Source: Diospyros lotus (Eukaryota > Streptophyta > Magnoliopsida > Ericales > Ebenaceae). From it: DNA of 64,000 nucleotides. Positions 13,504-24,474 of this stretch are shown piece by piece (position 1 is the stretch's first letter; each line of letters opens with the position of its first letter). The notes beneath the pieces were generated by a model, which worked only from the letters and a program-made list of their open reading frames with translations, searched no databases and had not been told where the DNA came from. The DNA lies in assembly GCF_014633365.1 (NCBI RefSeq), contig NC_068347.1:21784433-21848432 (forward strand), read 5' to 3'. The translations under genes and the position numbers were made by a program.

Positions 13504-14300
13504 TTCCAGTTGGCCCTGAAACAACATTCCAAAGAAACCCTATTCTTTTCATCAAAAACCCAGAACCCTTGTATCTTTGAACATCCCCAAATCTCTGTAA
13601 AGCATTCACCAGAAGGAACTTTTTCTTATTTTTTCCTCAGGAAAACCCTTCAAGCGTTCCAATCAGACTTGGACGATCGCATCAACAAAATCTTAGTAAA
13701 ATCTCGGAACTGGGTATCGCAAACCCTCACAAACCAAAACCCAGAACTTGTGCTCCCAGAAATGCCCGAAATGTTCAACCTAACAAAATACCCACAAAGC
13801 CAAAATCAAGCTGTCAGAGCTCCACGGAACTGAATCATTCAATTGAATGCTCTCGCCCAAAATATAATCTGAGAATTTGACCCAAACAAAAGGAATCTCG
13901 AAGGAAATTCCCTCACTTGGGTCTTTGTTCATGACCAGATCCACCAGAAGGAAGAAGCAGAAAACAAAATAGCTGTAAAATAATGGTAGGCAGAGAGCAA
14001 CGTGTGTTTGACCAGGTTAAATCACACGGGATGGGGAAGGGAAAACAATTTCTCGGAAAGCTGCCAAATAAATGGACCTTTGCCTTTGCCTGCATAATTT
14101 ATGAATTTTGATGATCATTGGAATTGGAATATTTGTTCATTCGATTCATTATTTCGCTTGCTTCGAGTCATTATTTTTTATTATTAATTAAAGAACGCGA
14201 AAATGACGCGGAAAGGGCCGCCTCCCTCCTCAGAGCTTCCTATCATCCTTGACTTTAAGGGAAATTCAACCAAATCGGATTAGGCCTTTATAGTTGACCA
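13504..14300 (-). promoter_or_regulatory. Formin 5' UTR and promoter region (position inferred)
   Basis: This is the sequence directly upstream of the formin start codon. It is AT-rich and contains pyrimidine runs in the gene's sense direction. The only TATA-like string in the gene's direction that I would point to is ACTATAAAGG (RC of about 14285-14294), roughly 780 bp upstream of the ATG; a long or spliced leader would be needed, so the promoter is not assigned with confidence. Confidence 0.3.
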
Positions 14301-16073
14301 CCCAATGGCTCTAAGGGTGAGGTCTCTGGTTTCGGTTTCGGTTTCGGCTCCGGCTCTATTGAGCCATCGTACTTTAGTTGTCAGCTGTCTACAAATGCGA
14401 AAATGTATTTTATCTTTAGTAATTTGTTGTGTATTTTGCTTCTTGTTTTTAACTCTTTTGTGCTTTTTTATACAAGAAAAATTATTTATTTTTTTAAGAA
14501 TAAAATAACAACCAAACAATCTTTAGCCTTTTTTTTAAAAAAAAAAGAATAAAAGAACTAATGGCAAAAATAGACCTAAAAAATTTACGAGTTATTCACT
14601 TCTGTTTGATTATTTATAATTTATTTGGATTCAATTTAATAAAAATGTATTTTGATATTTAAATATGATTTAAGTAAGTAAACATTCACTTAGTTTTGAT
14701 TTTGAAATTTTAAAATTTCTTCAATTTAGTAATTTATAAAGCCTCTACCATCGAAACACCTAACCATTCATACAAGAGTAGTAAAGTAATTTCGTATTTA
14801 TACATCGCCAAAATATTCTTTTTTGACTTTTTATCATTTTTTGCAATTTATCTTAAATACAGGTTAAAGTGTTTAATTGATGGTGTTTCTGTTTGAAACA
14901 AAATAGAGCTTTTGAACCCAAAAACTATAAAAATTATTATTATTATTATTATTATTTGTGAGAACATTTTCTGATAATAAATAAAGATAATTTATATTTT
15001 GGGTAAAATGACATCATACTACCCCGGTTTGAACTATTTATATAAAAATCTCTTGTAGCATAAAAATATTTTGGGAGTTCTTGTATTTTGTCTCTTTTCT
15101 TTAGATGTTTCATCCATTAAACACCATAGTAATTAAAGTTAAATTCAATTAAATTTAATCAAGTACAATAAATAAAAATTTAAGAATAAAAGAAATGGCC
15201 CTCATACTGAACCATGAACACAATGTGGCGATGGAAACTCATATAGGATATAGTGGGTTGAACTTATTATCGTATCATTTATATATAATTTATAATTTAA
15301 CTATATACTAAAATGCTTTAATTTTAGATATTCTATATAAGTAAGCCTAAAGTTGATATTCATATAAGTTTAAATTTAATAATCACTAAAACAACTCATT
15401 AATTTTGTTTGATATAAATGACCTGAGTTAAACTAGAGCTAGCCCAAACTAGACAATTTTTTAAAAAATAAAAATAAAAATGAGCTTGAGTCTCAAGTTT
15501 GAGTTCAAACTGGACAAAAATTCTAATTAAACAAGCTGAAGTCATCATGTGCTCCACTTGACTCAGTTCACTTTCAATCTTAGGTCCATTTTTAGTTTTT
15601 AAAGTACTGTGATTTATTTTTTTTTTTCAAATACCCATCCCCATTAAATCAAGTTCCTCTATTAAGTTCATATGGTTTACTTTTGATATTTTAAGTTTCT
15701 ACAAGTTAATTTAATTTTTTATAATTCAAATCAACTATCAGATATAACTCATTTCAACTCTTGATTGACATATGTGGTTTTAAGAAAAAAAAAAAACACA
15801 AATTATAACAACCTTAAATACTAAAAAGAAATCATATTAATATAGAAGATTTGTGTTTTTCTTGTTCAACAAAATTTAGAAATTATAACAACCTTAAATT
15901 CTAAAAAGAATTCAAATTAATTCTAAAGAGGTTTGATTTGAATCATTTTACTAAAGGGGTAAACTGTAAAACTACTCTTGAGCTTTGATGTAATTGCAAA
16001 AACCAACCCTTATGTTTTAGAAATGGCAACAACCTTCTTTGTTATTAAATAATGAGATAAAATAATTATTTTA
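14301..16073. other. AT-rich intergenic DNA with small repeats
   Basis: No convincing coding sequence. It holds a GGTTTC triplet run (about 14328-14348), an (ATT)n microsatellite (14933-14956), and an 80-bp-period imperfect duplication (15800-15843 and 15880-15923, core AATTATAACAACCTTAAAT). No tRNA or conserved exon was noticed. Confidence 0.6.
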
Positions 16074-16078
16074 CCCTT

Positions 16079-16627
16079 TGTTATATGCGATCCCCGGTGA
16101 TCAATTGACGGGCTGACCCGGCCCAGCAGAACGACCCGAATCACCTAAGGCCCAGCAGAGCCGCCCGAACTCCCCAGAGGCCCCCCAGATCCGAAGCCCG
16201 AAAGCCGTCAGCCCATTCCTTCGAGACCAGAAGGCAGGTCGCTGATGCTAGCGAACCCGCTTTAAGCGAGCTAGCTCAGACGAACTGCAAGCATCACGAC
16301 CTCAGCTCGTCGAGAGATACGCCCGGATCGGACGGCTGGAAGATCTCGGAATAATCGGAAACGATAGACACTTACCTATCGGGAGCAATCCGAATCCCTG
16401 AAGACAAGGGACCTATCCCTGATAATCCGAAACCAATGAGCAAAGCACTATCAACGGAATAGACTTCTTCCATACTTAGGACTAATTCGCATTGTAGGCT
16501 ACCCTACTCTATATATAGAAGAGGGGACGCCATTGTAAAGGCGATCGAGTATCAGAAAATACATACTGTTACTCTGCGAGAACAACCGGAGAACGGTCGT
16601 GGACTAGGCACCATTCTGGCCGAACCA
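16079..16627 (+). repeat. Truncated 5' LTR of the Tat-like element
   Basis: The first 549 bp of the LTR, starting TGTTATATGCGATCC. It carries a promoter box (CTCTATATATAGAAGAGG) near 16508. It matches the 3' LTR up to CCGAACCA and then changes abruptly to integrase sequence; the last about 117 bp of LTR are missing. Confidence 0.93.
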
Positions 16628-17116
16628 GCTTGGGCGGACGAACTACAAACGGTGCTTTGGGCGTATCGGACGACAGCTCGAACTAGCACAGCTGAGACTC
16701 CTTTCTCGTTGGTCTATGGGTCCGAGTCGATGATCCCAGCTGAACACAAGGTGACCAGCCAGCGAAGAGCCACCTTTAACTCGGAGGGAAATGACGAACT
16801 CCTAGCCACGAATTTAGATCTACTCGAGGAGGCTAGAGACACAGCTCGCCTGCGGATCGCCGTCTACCAGCAAAGGGTAGCGCGTTACTACAACAGAAAA
16901 GTTCGAGTCAGACGGTATAAGCTCGGAGACCGGGTGCTACGCCTAGTGCTCATCGGCGCTCGAAAAGCCAGTGACGGCACTCTAGGCCCGAACTGGGAAG
17001 GACCTTTTGTTATCCATAAGGACTTGGGAAACGGGGCATACCGTCTGGCCAACATGGATGGAGTTGTCCTCCCGCGAGCCTGGAACGCGGAGCACCTCCG
17101 CTCCTACCATCAGTAA
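16628..17116 (+). pseudogene. Ty3/gypsy integrase C-terminal fragment
   Basis: Open frame of 162 codons plus stop, beginning abruptly at the LTR junction (AWADELQTVLWAYRTTAR). The motifs ETPFSLVYGSE, an arginine-rich KVRVRRYKLGDRVLR stretch and the terminal GPNWEGPFVI...GAYRL...WNAEHLRSYH belong to the C-terminal part of plant gypsy integrases. The zinc-binding domain and the D,D-35-E core are absent, so it is not catalytic. The frame is otherwise undamaged, in keeping with a recent deletion. Confidence 0.9.
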
Positions 17117-17279
17117 AAGTGTTTCCATACTCATGTTTTATGTTATTTTTTTTTTATTTTTTTATTTTTTAACCTCGATTGAGATTAATAAATTTCTGGC
17201 TGATCAACTTTGTCAAACTTTGTTACCTGTCCTCCACAACAGCACTTTTAACATTTTTGGGGGGAGGGGTAAAAAAAAA

Positions 17280-17700
17280 CCATGGTTTGCGAGCTGGGGC
17301 CCATTCATCTTAGTCGACGGGCTATGGTTTGTGGCTTATCTGAGCATTCCTCTTGGTCCTCCCCCAGGCCGTGGTTCGCTAGCTGAGGCCCATTCATCTT
17401 GACCCAAAGTCACGGTTTGGCGCCTACCTGGGCAACCACTTCCACCTCAGGCAAAGGGATCATTAGCTGAGACCCCCTTCCATCTTGAACAAAAATCATG
17501 ATCTGCGGTCTACCTGGGTGTCCCCTCCCGAGCCAACTACAAGCAGCGCCATGGTATGTTAGCTGAGGTCGCTATGCGACCTACCTGGACATATATCTTG
17601 GCCGGATTTTCAATCTCTACACGAATTCACGGAAGTGCCCTGGTATGTTAGCTGAGGTCGCTATGCGACCTACCTGGACATATATCTTGGCAGGATCTTC
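17280..17700 (+). repeat. Tandem repeats between integrase and antisense ORF
   Basis: Imperfect units built on GGT-TGTTAGCTGAGG..CATCTTG. The two clearest copies (17552-17640 and 17641 onward) have an 89-bp period and share a nearly identical 48-bp core; earlier copies, near 17290, 17370 and 17460, are diverged and shorter. Tandem arrays in the 3' untranslated region are known for Tat/Ogre elements and can seed satellite DNA. The rest of 17117-18868 is spacer without recognisable coding. Confidence 0.8.
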
Positions 17701-18868
17701 AATTTAACGCGAAGCTATTCCCCTATATACTATGCGGAAATTTAGCTAAAGACATTCCGCGACCTATCCGGACATTCATCTTGACTAAATTCTGGGCAGA
17801 GACGACGACCGATTTGGTTATTCTTATTATCCTGGCTTGGGAAGCAGCTGTACGCAACGAACGTGACCTGCGAGCTACTGATCTCTCAACTTAATCCGAT
17901 CATAAAAGCTCCTGGGTGCACTAAAAATCAGCACTTCAGGCTCGTCAGCAAGGTAGCTAAAGCGCTTTAGGTGTTATTCGCAACCTACTACTTAGCTAAG
18001 CAAAGCGTTAAGGACGGACAATTTGCGACCAACGATCAAACGATCTACATAAGAACAAAAATCGTTCGAGAAACTGCTCTTCAAGAGTCCGGGATTAAAT
18101 CAAAGCGAATGAATATGTTATTACAAAGAACGTGTCATACAAGAACTATCTACCAAGCTACAATGTGAAGAAAAAACGCCTACATAAGCTACAAGGTAAC
18201 CCGAGCCAGCGTCTGTCTCTGCTCTCCCACGAAGAAGTTGTCAGCTCCAAACACCCTCCCACTGTGGACCTCACCTGCAGAAAAATAGCTCTCCACCGCC
18301 GTTGCCCTTGGTGTATGATCTGATACAGATTTCAACCGGAAAACTGTCCCAGAACATACACCAGGGCGATGGCAGAACAAGCGGTATCCCCCGATCCAGG
18401 ATTAAAAGAAAGGAACCTCATGAAGTATGTCTCAAGGGGTCATATCAGGCTATTTATAGACCAAGGCTATGGGGAAGAGAAAAGCAAAGTCAAACTAAGA
18501 AAATTGGAGCTATAATGGTAGCCCTGGTCCCCGGGACCAACGGCTATTCCCAAAAACCAGCAATTATTCCCAAGAATATAACAAATCCCAAGACGACGGT
18601 CAAACTTCGCAAAGGGAAGAGAAAGTCGGCATTAGCCCCCAGTCCGCACGACGAACTGCGAGCTAGGGGGAAGGGGGGAATACGCCAAGTCTTCAAGCTC
18701 AGTTTACAAGCTCGCTAAGGTTGCGATTTGAGGATCGATCTACCAAGACCTAACTACCGAGATCTCCAAGGTTCAGTCAAATAAAAGCTTGCGAGGAGAA
18801 AACACATGAAGCATGAAGACTTTGTTAAAAGAAAAACGTCTTACAAAGCAGAAATACAAAGAAAAACC

Positions 18869-21188
18869 CTAGCTAGGAGGAGCCACATTTTCGTCAAGAT
18901 GAGCGGGAACATCTTCAGTAGAAGGAGCGGCCTCGAGCTGATCGGGCTGGTCGGGCTGACTAGAAACCCCGGCAGCCTCTTTTTCAGCTGCCTCAGCTGA
19001 AAATCTTGCGAACTCCTGGACAGCATCCTCGCCGAAGAAGGAAATGTCCAGCTCAGGATGAAATGTCCACAAAGTATACAAAAATTCGGCCGAGTTCTCT
19101 GAGGCAGCATCCTCGCGCTCCTTGGCTACCCGGGTTCCGACCTCGGCTTCTTTATGGGCAAGCTCCTTCCTGAGCCCCTCCACCTCGCGGGCTGCAGCTT
19201 CAGCTCGCTCCTCAGCCAACAGCTGCGCCTTTAGACTCCCCTCCAGCTCGATCGAAGCCCTCTTAAGCTTTGCGTTATAATCACAAAGGGCAAGAGCACT
19301 GGCAGATTTCTCTCGAAAAAGCTTATCTTCAGCATTCTTCTTGGCCTCCTCAGCCCTCGCGATCCGGTCTTCCTGCCCCTCATAATAAACCCGCATCTTC
19401 CGGGTTTCCTCTGTCAGATAGGTGAGGCTGTCCTGCAGCTTCTTTTTGTCGTCTTTCAACTTCCCAGCCAAACTCGCGAGCTTCTCCTTCTCCCTAAGGA
19501 GAACAGCGAGCTCCTCGGCTTGCTTCACACAACTGAGAACGGACTGGAAAACAAGCAGAAAAAGCTAAGCAAAACGAACAAAAAAGAAAGGAAAGGTCGG
19601 CAAAATAAGAACGTACCAGAAGACCATGGCGAGCTGAATATAACGGAAGCCTTTCCCCCGTAACGTCCTCCTTCTCCAGAGACCGGACGGAGTTGCCCAG
19701 AACGTTATTTAAGTTGTCCAGGAGGCGATCGAAGTAGACCCCTCCTGCGGAAACCTCTTCAGCTGCTGCCGCGGGGGGATCGACAGCCTTTTTTTTCTTC
19801 CCGGCCTGGATCCTGGTGGGAGACGAAGCCGATGCAGCCTTCCTCTTGCTCCCAGAAGCCGAGGCCGCCTGACCCTCTTCTACCAAAGCCTTTCCACGAG
19901 CAGACTTAGCCACAATCACCTCGGAACCACGGATTGTGATTGTCTCGTTGGCGGGTTGAGCAGTTGAAATCACCAGGGCTTCAGCCGTGGGGACTGCAGG
20001 CCCTTCAACCCTGGGCACATCCGCCTGAGCTCGCAAGGTTGGCGTTGGAGGAACCGCAGCAGAGGTCGCCGACGGTTTGTTGCGCGGAACATATTTTAGT
20101 TTTACCATCCTCGGCGTTGATGAACCAGCTTGTTCTCTCTGACCGCCTTCGTTCGAACTCGAGCTGCGATCAGCCTCGTCAAGGGTCGACTTGACGTCCT
20201 TTTTTCCCCGGATCCCGACGTCCCTCTTCTCTATCACCTTTGCGTCGAGGGAAGGAGCGAGCCCGAACTTGCGAAGCAGGTAGTCTGATGGCTCGATATC
20301 GTCAGCGTCCGTCTTTACAGCGCCGACCTTCTCCAGAAGCTCGACCTCGTCCCTGGTCAGGCTCGGCTTCTTACCTGAGGTATCTGAAAAAGAAGGCAAG
20401 CAGTCAAAGAGCGAGAGGAGCATAAAGAAAAGAAAAAAAAAAAGGGCAGGCAGTCAAAGGGCGTGAGCTCGCTTACTTGGGCATTGTACGAAGCTGAAGC
20501 TCGTGAGCTCGTGAAGGGAAGTGCAAGAGGCAAAAAACCACCGGGACTTGTAAGCCCCAACATTGGATTTGCCCTTTGCCTTACCCTTCGGCAAGAGCCT
20601 CTTATACTTGGAATTTAGGGCTGTGAGATAATATAGCCCGTCGCCTAAACTCTTGAAGGAGAAAAGGGACCTAATAACCCTAGGGGAAGGAGGCTCAAGA
20701 CCTGCCCTCTTAAAAAGGAGGGCTAACGAAGAGAGTTGTGAGTAGGAGTTCGGAGTAAGCTGGAAGGGTGAAAGCTTCAGGTCGTTTAGAAGAGCTATCA
20801 AATAAGGAGGGACTGGAAGCCTAAAACCAGACTCCAGGTGTTGAAGGCTCAAAGCGATGAACCATTTAGGAGGGTGGGCAGCATGGTCCTCAGGAGAAGG
20901 AATCATGGCACTAGAAGTCGAGGGAAAATTATATTCATTGACCCAAGAAATGAGCTCGCCAAAGGTCACATTAGAAGGATGACGCTCGAACACTTCACGG
21001 GCTCCTCGCTCATCCCCAGATCGCTGAGACGGAGCAGCCGAGACTGACGAAGCGAGCTCGCGAGCATCCCCACCTCGCCGAGAGGTAAGCTCTTGGACCG
21101 TCTCCTCCCATCCTTCACATTCCGAAGAAGTCGGGGTATCCATGTCTCCTATTTGGTAATCGTGGTGCTTGTGACCTGAGAGGGACAT
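18869..21188 (-). CDS. Antisense ORF (aORF) protein of the Tat-like element, PF04195-like plus coiled coil, three exons
   Basis: Exons with canonical splice ends: 21188-20477 (donor GTAAGC), 20383-19617 (acceptor TTTTTCAG, donor GTACGT), 19543-18869 (acceptor TTCCAG). They join in frame to 2154 bp (717 aa plus stop). Residues about 70-225 (e.g. FRLPVPPYLIALLNDLKLSP, QLTPNSYSQL, a GDGLYYL stretch) resemble the putative gypsy-type transposon domain PF04195. The middle is Ala/Ser-rich with basic clusters that could be nuclear-localisation signals (GSKRKA, GKKKKAV). Residues about 500-640 (LLREKEKLASLAGKLKDDKK and on) form a long charged coiled coil, followed by an acidic tail. This ORF lies opposite to pol between integrase and PPT, as described for Tat elements. 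No biochemical function is established for the family. No stop or frameshift is present. Confidence 0.82.
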
Positions 21189-21690
21189 CTATGACAAAAT
21201 TAGGGTCAGGCCGCTGAAAGCAGACCGGCGCTCGCAAGACAAAAGAAAAAAAAAGCCCTAGACTCTCCCCATTCGATCAGGTCGCGCCAAAACTGCAAAG
21301 TAAGGACACTGCCTAAAGCAGGGGGGCCAGAAACTTAAGCCTGGTGGATATCTAAGAATAAGACTAAGCTCGCTTCGACAATCATAGGCCAAAAAGAGGG
21401 CCAAACGACGCTCTAAATACCAGAGGAAGACACATAGCCATCACGAAGAAGGCAGTACGCGGATAAATCCGAGAGACAGTAAACTAGAAAGCAAGACTAA
21501 AGGGGTTGCGAGGAACTCACCGGATAAACGGAAGACAAGCAAATGCTGAAACAGGGAATGGCGGCAAAGGCACCCGAAAATTGGAAAGGCGGTCGCAGTC
21601 GAGACAGAACAAGGAGACGAACAAGAACCTTTGCACACAACGAAAATTCGAAATGATAAAGCGAAGGGGGAAGAAAGTAGTCTCTCCCGC

Positions 21691-21700
21691 TATTTATACT
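21691..21700 (-). promoter_or_regulatory. TATA-like box upstream of the antisense ORF
   Basis: On the minus strand the sequence reads AAAAAGTATAAATAGCGGG, a good plant TATA box. It lies about 500 bp upstream of the aORF start codon and points toward it. It would start antisense transcription inside the element, independent of the LTR. Confidence 0.5.
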
Positions 21701-21961
21701 TTTTGCCCGGAAGATCCTGGCCGTCGGATCAACAACAAAAAAAAAAAAATGGCTCATGGCATGCCCCAAGAAACTCGGCCGCACGACGGCTCATGGGACC
21801 CACAGGCATGATCACACGCAGTAATGGGGGAATGTGCGCATTTAAAGCAGTACGGGCAAGATGTGCCCTTTGAAGTGTTTCTCAAGGGACGGTTGGTCGT
21901 CCGGAATACAGCTAGATAGGTTGTGGCAACTAGAGCAGCTCTCAGTCCGCAGCTCGCACTA

Positions 21962-21977
21962 AGAGCTGGGGGGCTTA
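21962..21977 (+). promoter_or_regulatory. Polypurine tract of the Tat-like element
   Basis: The sequence AGAGCTGGGGGGCTTA immediately precedes the 3' LTR and is the expected plus-strand primer site. Confidence 0.75.
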
Positions 21978-22643
21978 TGTTATATGCGATCCCCGGTGAT
22001 CAATTGACGGGCTGACTCGGCCCAGCAGAATGACCCGAATCACCTAAGGCCCAGTAGAGCCGCCCGAACTCCCCAGAGGCCCGCCAGATCCGAAGCCCGA
22101 AAGCCGTCAGCCCATTCCTTCGAGACCAGAAGGCAGGTCGCTGATGCTAGCGAACCCGCTTTAAGCGAGCTAGCTCAGACGAACTGCAAGCATCACGACC
22201 TCAGCTCGCCGAGAGATACGCCCGGATCGGACGGCTGGAAGATCGCGGAATAATCGGAAACGATAGACACTTACCTATCGGGAGCAATCCGAATCCCTGA
22301 AGACAAGGGACCTATCCCTGATAATCCGAAACCAATAAGCAAAGCACTATCAACGGAATAGACTTCTTCCATACTTAGGACTAATTCGCATTGTAGGCTA
22401 CCCTACTCTATATATAGAAGAGGGGACGCCATTGTAAAGGCGATCGAGTATCAGAAAATACATACTGTTACTCTGCGAGAACAACCGGAGAACGGTCGTG
22501 GACTAGGCACCATTCTGGCCGAACCACGTAAAAGTCCTGTGTGTGTTTCTTATCTGCTTCAGTCTTCCATTCCTTGCCTTTTTGATACCCGTTATCACAT
22601 TGTGGGCTCTCGAACTCCGGTTGACCGTTTCCGTACGTCAACA
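21978..22643 (+). repeat. Complete 3' LTR of the Tat-like element
   Basis: 666 bp, TGTTATATG...CGTCAACA, followed by the duplication CCCTT. It contains a CTCTATATATAGAAGAGG promoter box near 22407. Confidence 0.95.
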
Positions 22644-22648
22644 CCCTT

Positions 22649-23858
22649 TATTTTCTCTCTTTTATCTCCTATGATTTAAAATAAATAAATAATAATAAAC
22701 CTATTGGGTTCATCATCAACATTCTGTGTTAGGGTGCAATGAACCCATATGGGTTGAACGCTGGCATAACGTGGGATCATTGCTTGCCAATGATGAACCT
22801 AGATAGATTCATCACCCAGATGCATCTCGAACATAGATTTCGATTTGGATAAACAACGAATTTAGATATGGGTTCCAAATGTTCATCTCGAACCATATCT
22901 GGGTAGGTAGATAGGTTGGTAGGTGTGTGTGTATGTGTATGTAAGGGAATATCTAGGTTTGATTTGAACCCATATGCAAAGGTTTTTGAACCCCTAAAAG
23001 AAAGAGAAAGAAGAGAGAGGAAAAAAGGACTCATTTGGGTTCAATTTGAATCCAAATGTAGAGGCTTTTAGAGATATATATATACACACACACACAAGGT
23101 TTATTTGGGTTCGATCTGAATCCAAATGTAGAGGGTTTTGAACCCCCTAAAACATAGAAAGAGTGAGAAAGAGAAAAAAATAATAAAAAAAAAGGTTACC
23201 TTACACCAAACAAGAATAGAGGCGATCGGTGGCAACGGACATGGTGGCGGTTGTTACATAGGTAGTAGCAAGAACAAATGTGGTTAGGTCTTTAGAGAAA
23301 AAGAAGAAGAAGAAGGAAAAAAAAAAATAGGTACATTGGTGACGGTAGCTATTTAGTTGTCAGAGAAGGTATGGGGAAACAGTGAGAAGTTTTTTAAATA
23401 TAAAGATAATTTAATTATTTATGAATATTTAACTAGAGTTAATTAATAGTAGTGAGCAAATGCAACATGGTTTTAAACCTCAGTGGTATTTGTTATATTT
23501 TTTCAAATATTAGGGATAGTCCTTACAATTATCTTAAACCTCAAAGATATTATGTGTAATTTTTTCTTTCTAACTTCAACTCTAGACAACATATTTAAGC
23601 TGAAGACCTTCCTTTCTAAGTTCAACTTTAAACAACAAGTTTAGGTTGATAACCAAGCATTTTAGCTTTATTTGTTGACTTACTAAGGTCTTATTTGAAA
23701 TAAGGATTCTTAAATTGAAGGAACAAGGAAAATTAAAAAAAAAATTATATAATTTATGTATACAATTTATTTTTCTCTTCTTTTTTCTTTTAGAAATTCT
23801 AGTTCCAAATTAATCTAGCACAAAGGAAAAGGCCAAAAGGGGAAAAGGAAAAATAGAT
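22649..23858. other. Repetitive AT-rich flank
   Basis: No gene recognised. Contains diverged copies of a 75- to 90-bp motif (GGGTTCRATYTGAATCCAAATGTAGAGG-type) at about 22956-23005, 23037-23072 and 23108-23145, a GT-rich run near 22922-22943, a TA/CA dinucleotide run near 23073-23096, and purine-rich stretches near 22998-23025 and 23296-23330. Confidence 0.55.
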
Positions 23859-24474
23859 TGATGATGTGAAGATCAGTCACCAATTGAATTTATAAGACTT
23901 CACATGAGATTTGGATGACGTTTAAGCTAATCTGAACTTGAGATTTCTGCACAAATAAAACAAGAGTAACTGTCTAGGGGCTTAGTTGTGAAGATGCCAC
24001 TCCAATATTTAAGTCCACAAAGAATTCGACAGATAGCTTATGGGCCTATGAAAGTAGTATAGAATTCCATGCCTTTTTGGCTCATCCCTTGAGGTATTTT
24101 TATACCTTTTGGGTAAAGCTATGTGATAAGGATTGCAATGAGAATTAGCTAATCTTACCTATGCTGCAGAGGACTAATTGATTCCTCTTGATTTGTGAGT
24201 TTGGAGTTAAATTAAATTGGAATTACTAAATAATTATGAGTTGTCTCATCCTAGTTTTATGGAGATTAGAACACTAGGTGTTAAAAGAGACTTGGAATGT
24301 CTATCTTATGATTCCTTATATTAGGTTTGGATTTATTTGTTCCCCAAATCTTAGGGATTGCCTCAAATTGAGGGCTTAGCCAATTGGGATTAATAATTAA
24401 ATACTTCAAGAAAACCTTCAAACTAAATTGTGTGGGTAAGGATGACCCATATATTGTCCTAAAGGATACTGTAT
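23859..24474 (-). repeat. 3' LTR (part) of the old Tat-like element
   Basis: Aligns with the copy at 63204 onward through CACCAATTGAATTTATAAGA, ACTTGAGATT..TGCACAAAT, CACTCYAATATTTAAGTC and AATTGGAATTRCT. It lacks the hAT MITE found in the other copy. Alignment fades after about 24290, and the SIRE-like LTR begins near 24475. Confidence 0.68.

Larger units (their letters stand above)
16079..22643 (+). mobile_element. Young Tat-like Ty3/gypsy deletion derivative with intact antisense ORF
   Basis: Bounded by the perfect duplication CCCTT (16074-16078 and 22644-22648), with TG...CA ends. The 3' LTR is 666 bp (21978-22643). The 5' LTR is cut at 16627 and joined to the integrase C-terminus, so the 3' part of the LTR, primer site, gag, protease, RT, RNase H and most of integrase are missing. 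The polypurine tract AGAGCTGGGGGGCTTA precedes the 3' LTR. The gene order integrase - tandem repeats - antisense ORF - PPT is the arrangement known for plant Tat-lineage elements. Base composition is clearly richer in GC than the flanks. The shared 549 bp of LTR differ at only seven positions, so insertion is recent. Mobilisation would need proteins from another element, and the missing primer site makes even that doubtful. Confidence 0.9.

Noticed and set aside
18132..18718. 138-codon and smaller ORFs on the plus strand
   Set aside because: Located in the spacer between the tandem repeats and the aORF; no domain or family resemblance.
21497..21873. ORFs of 80-101 codons near the end of the Tat-like element
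   Set aside because: They overlap on both strands in the leader region of the aORF and have no recognisable domain.
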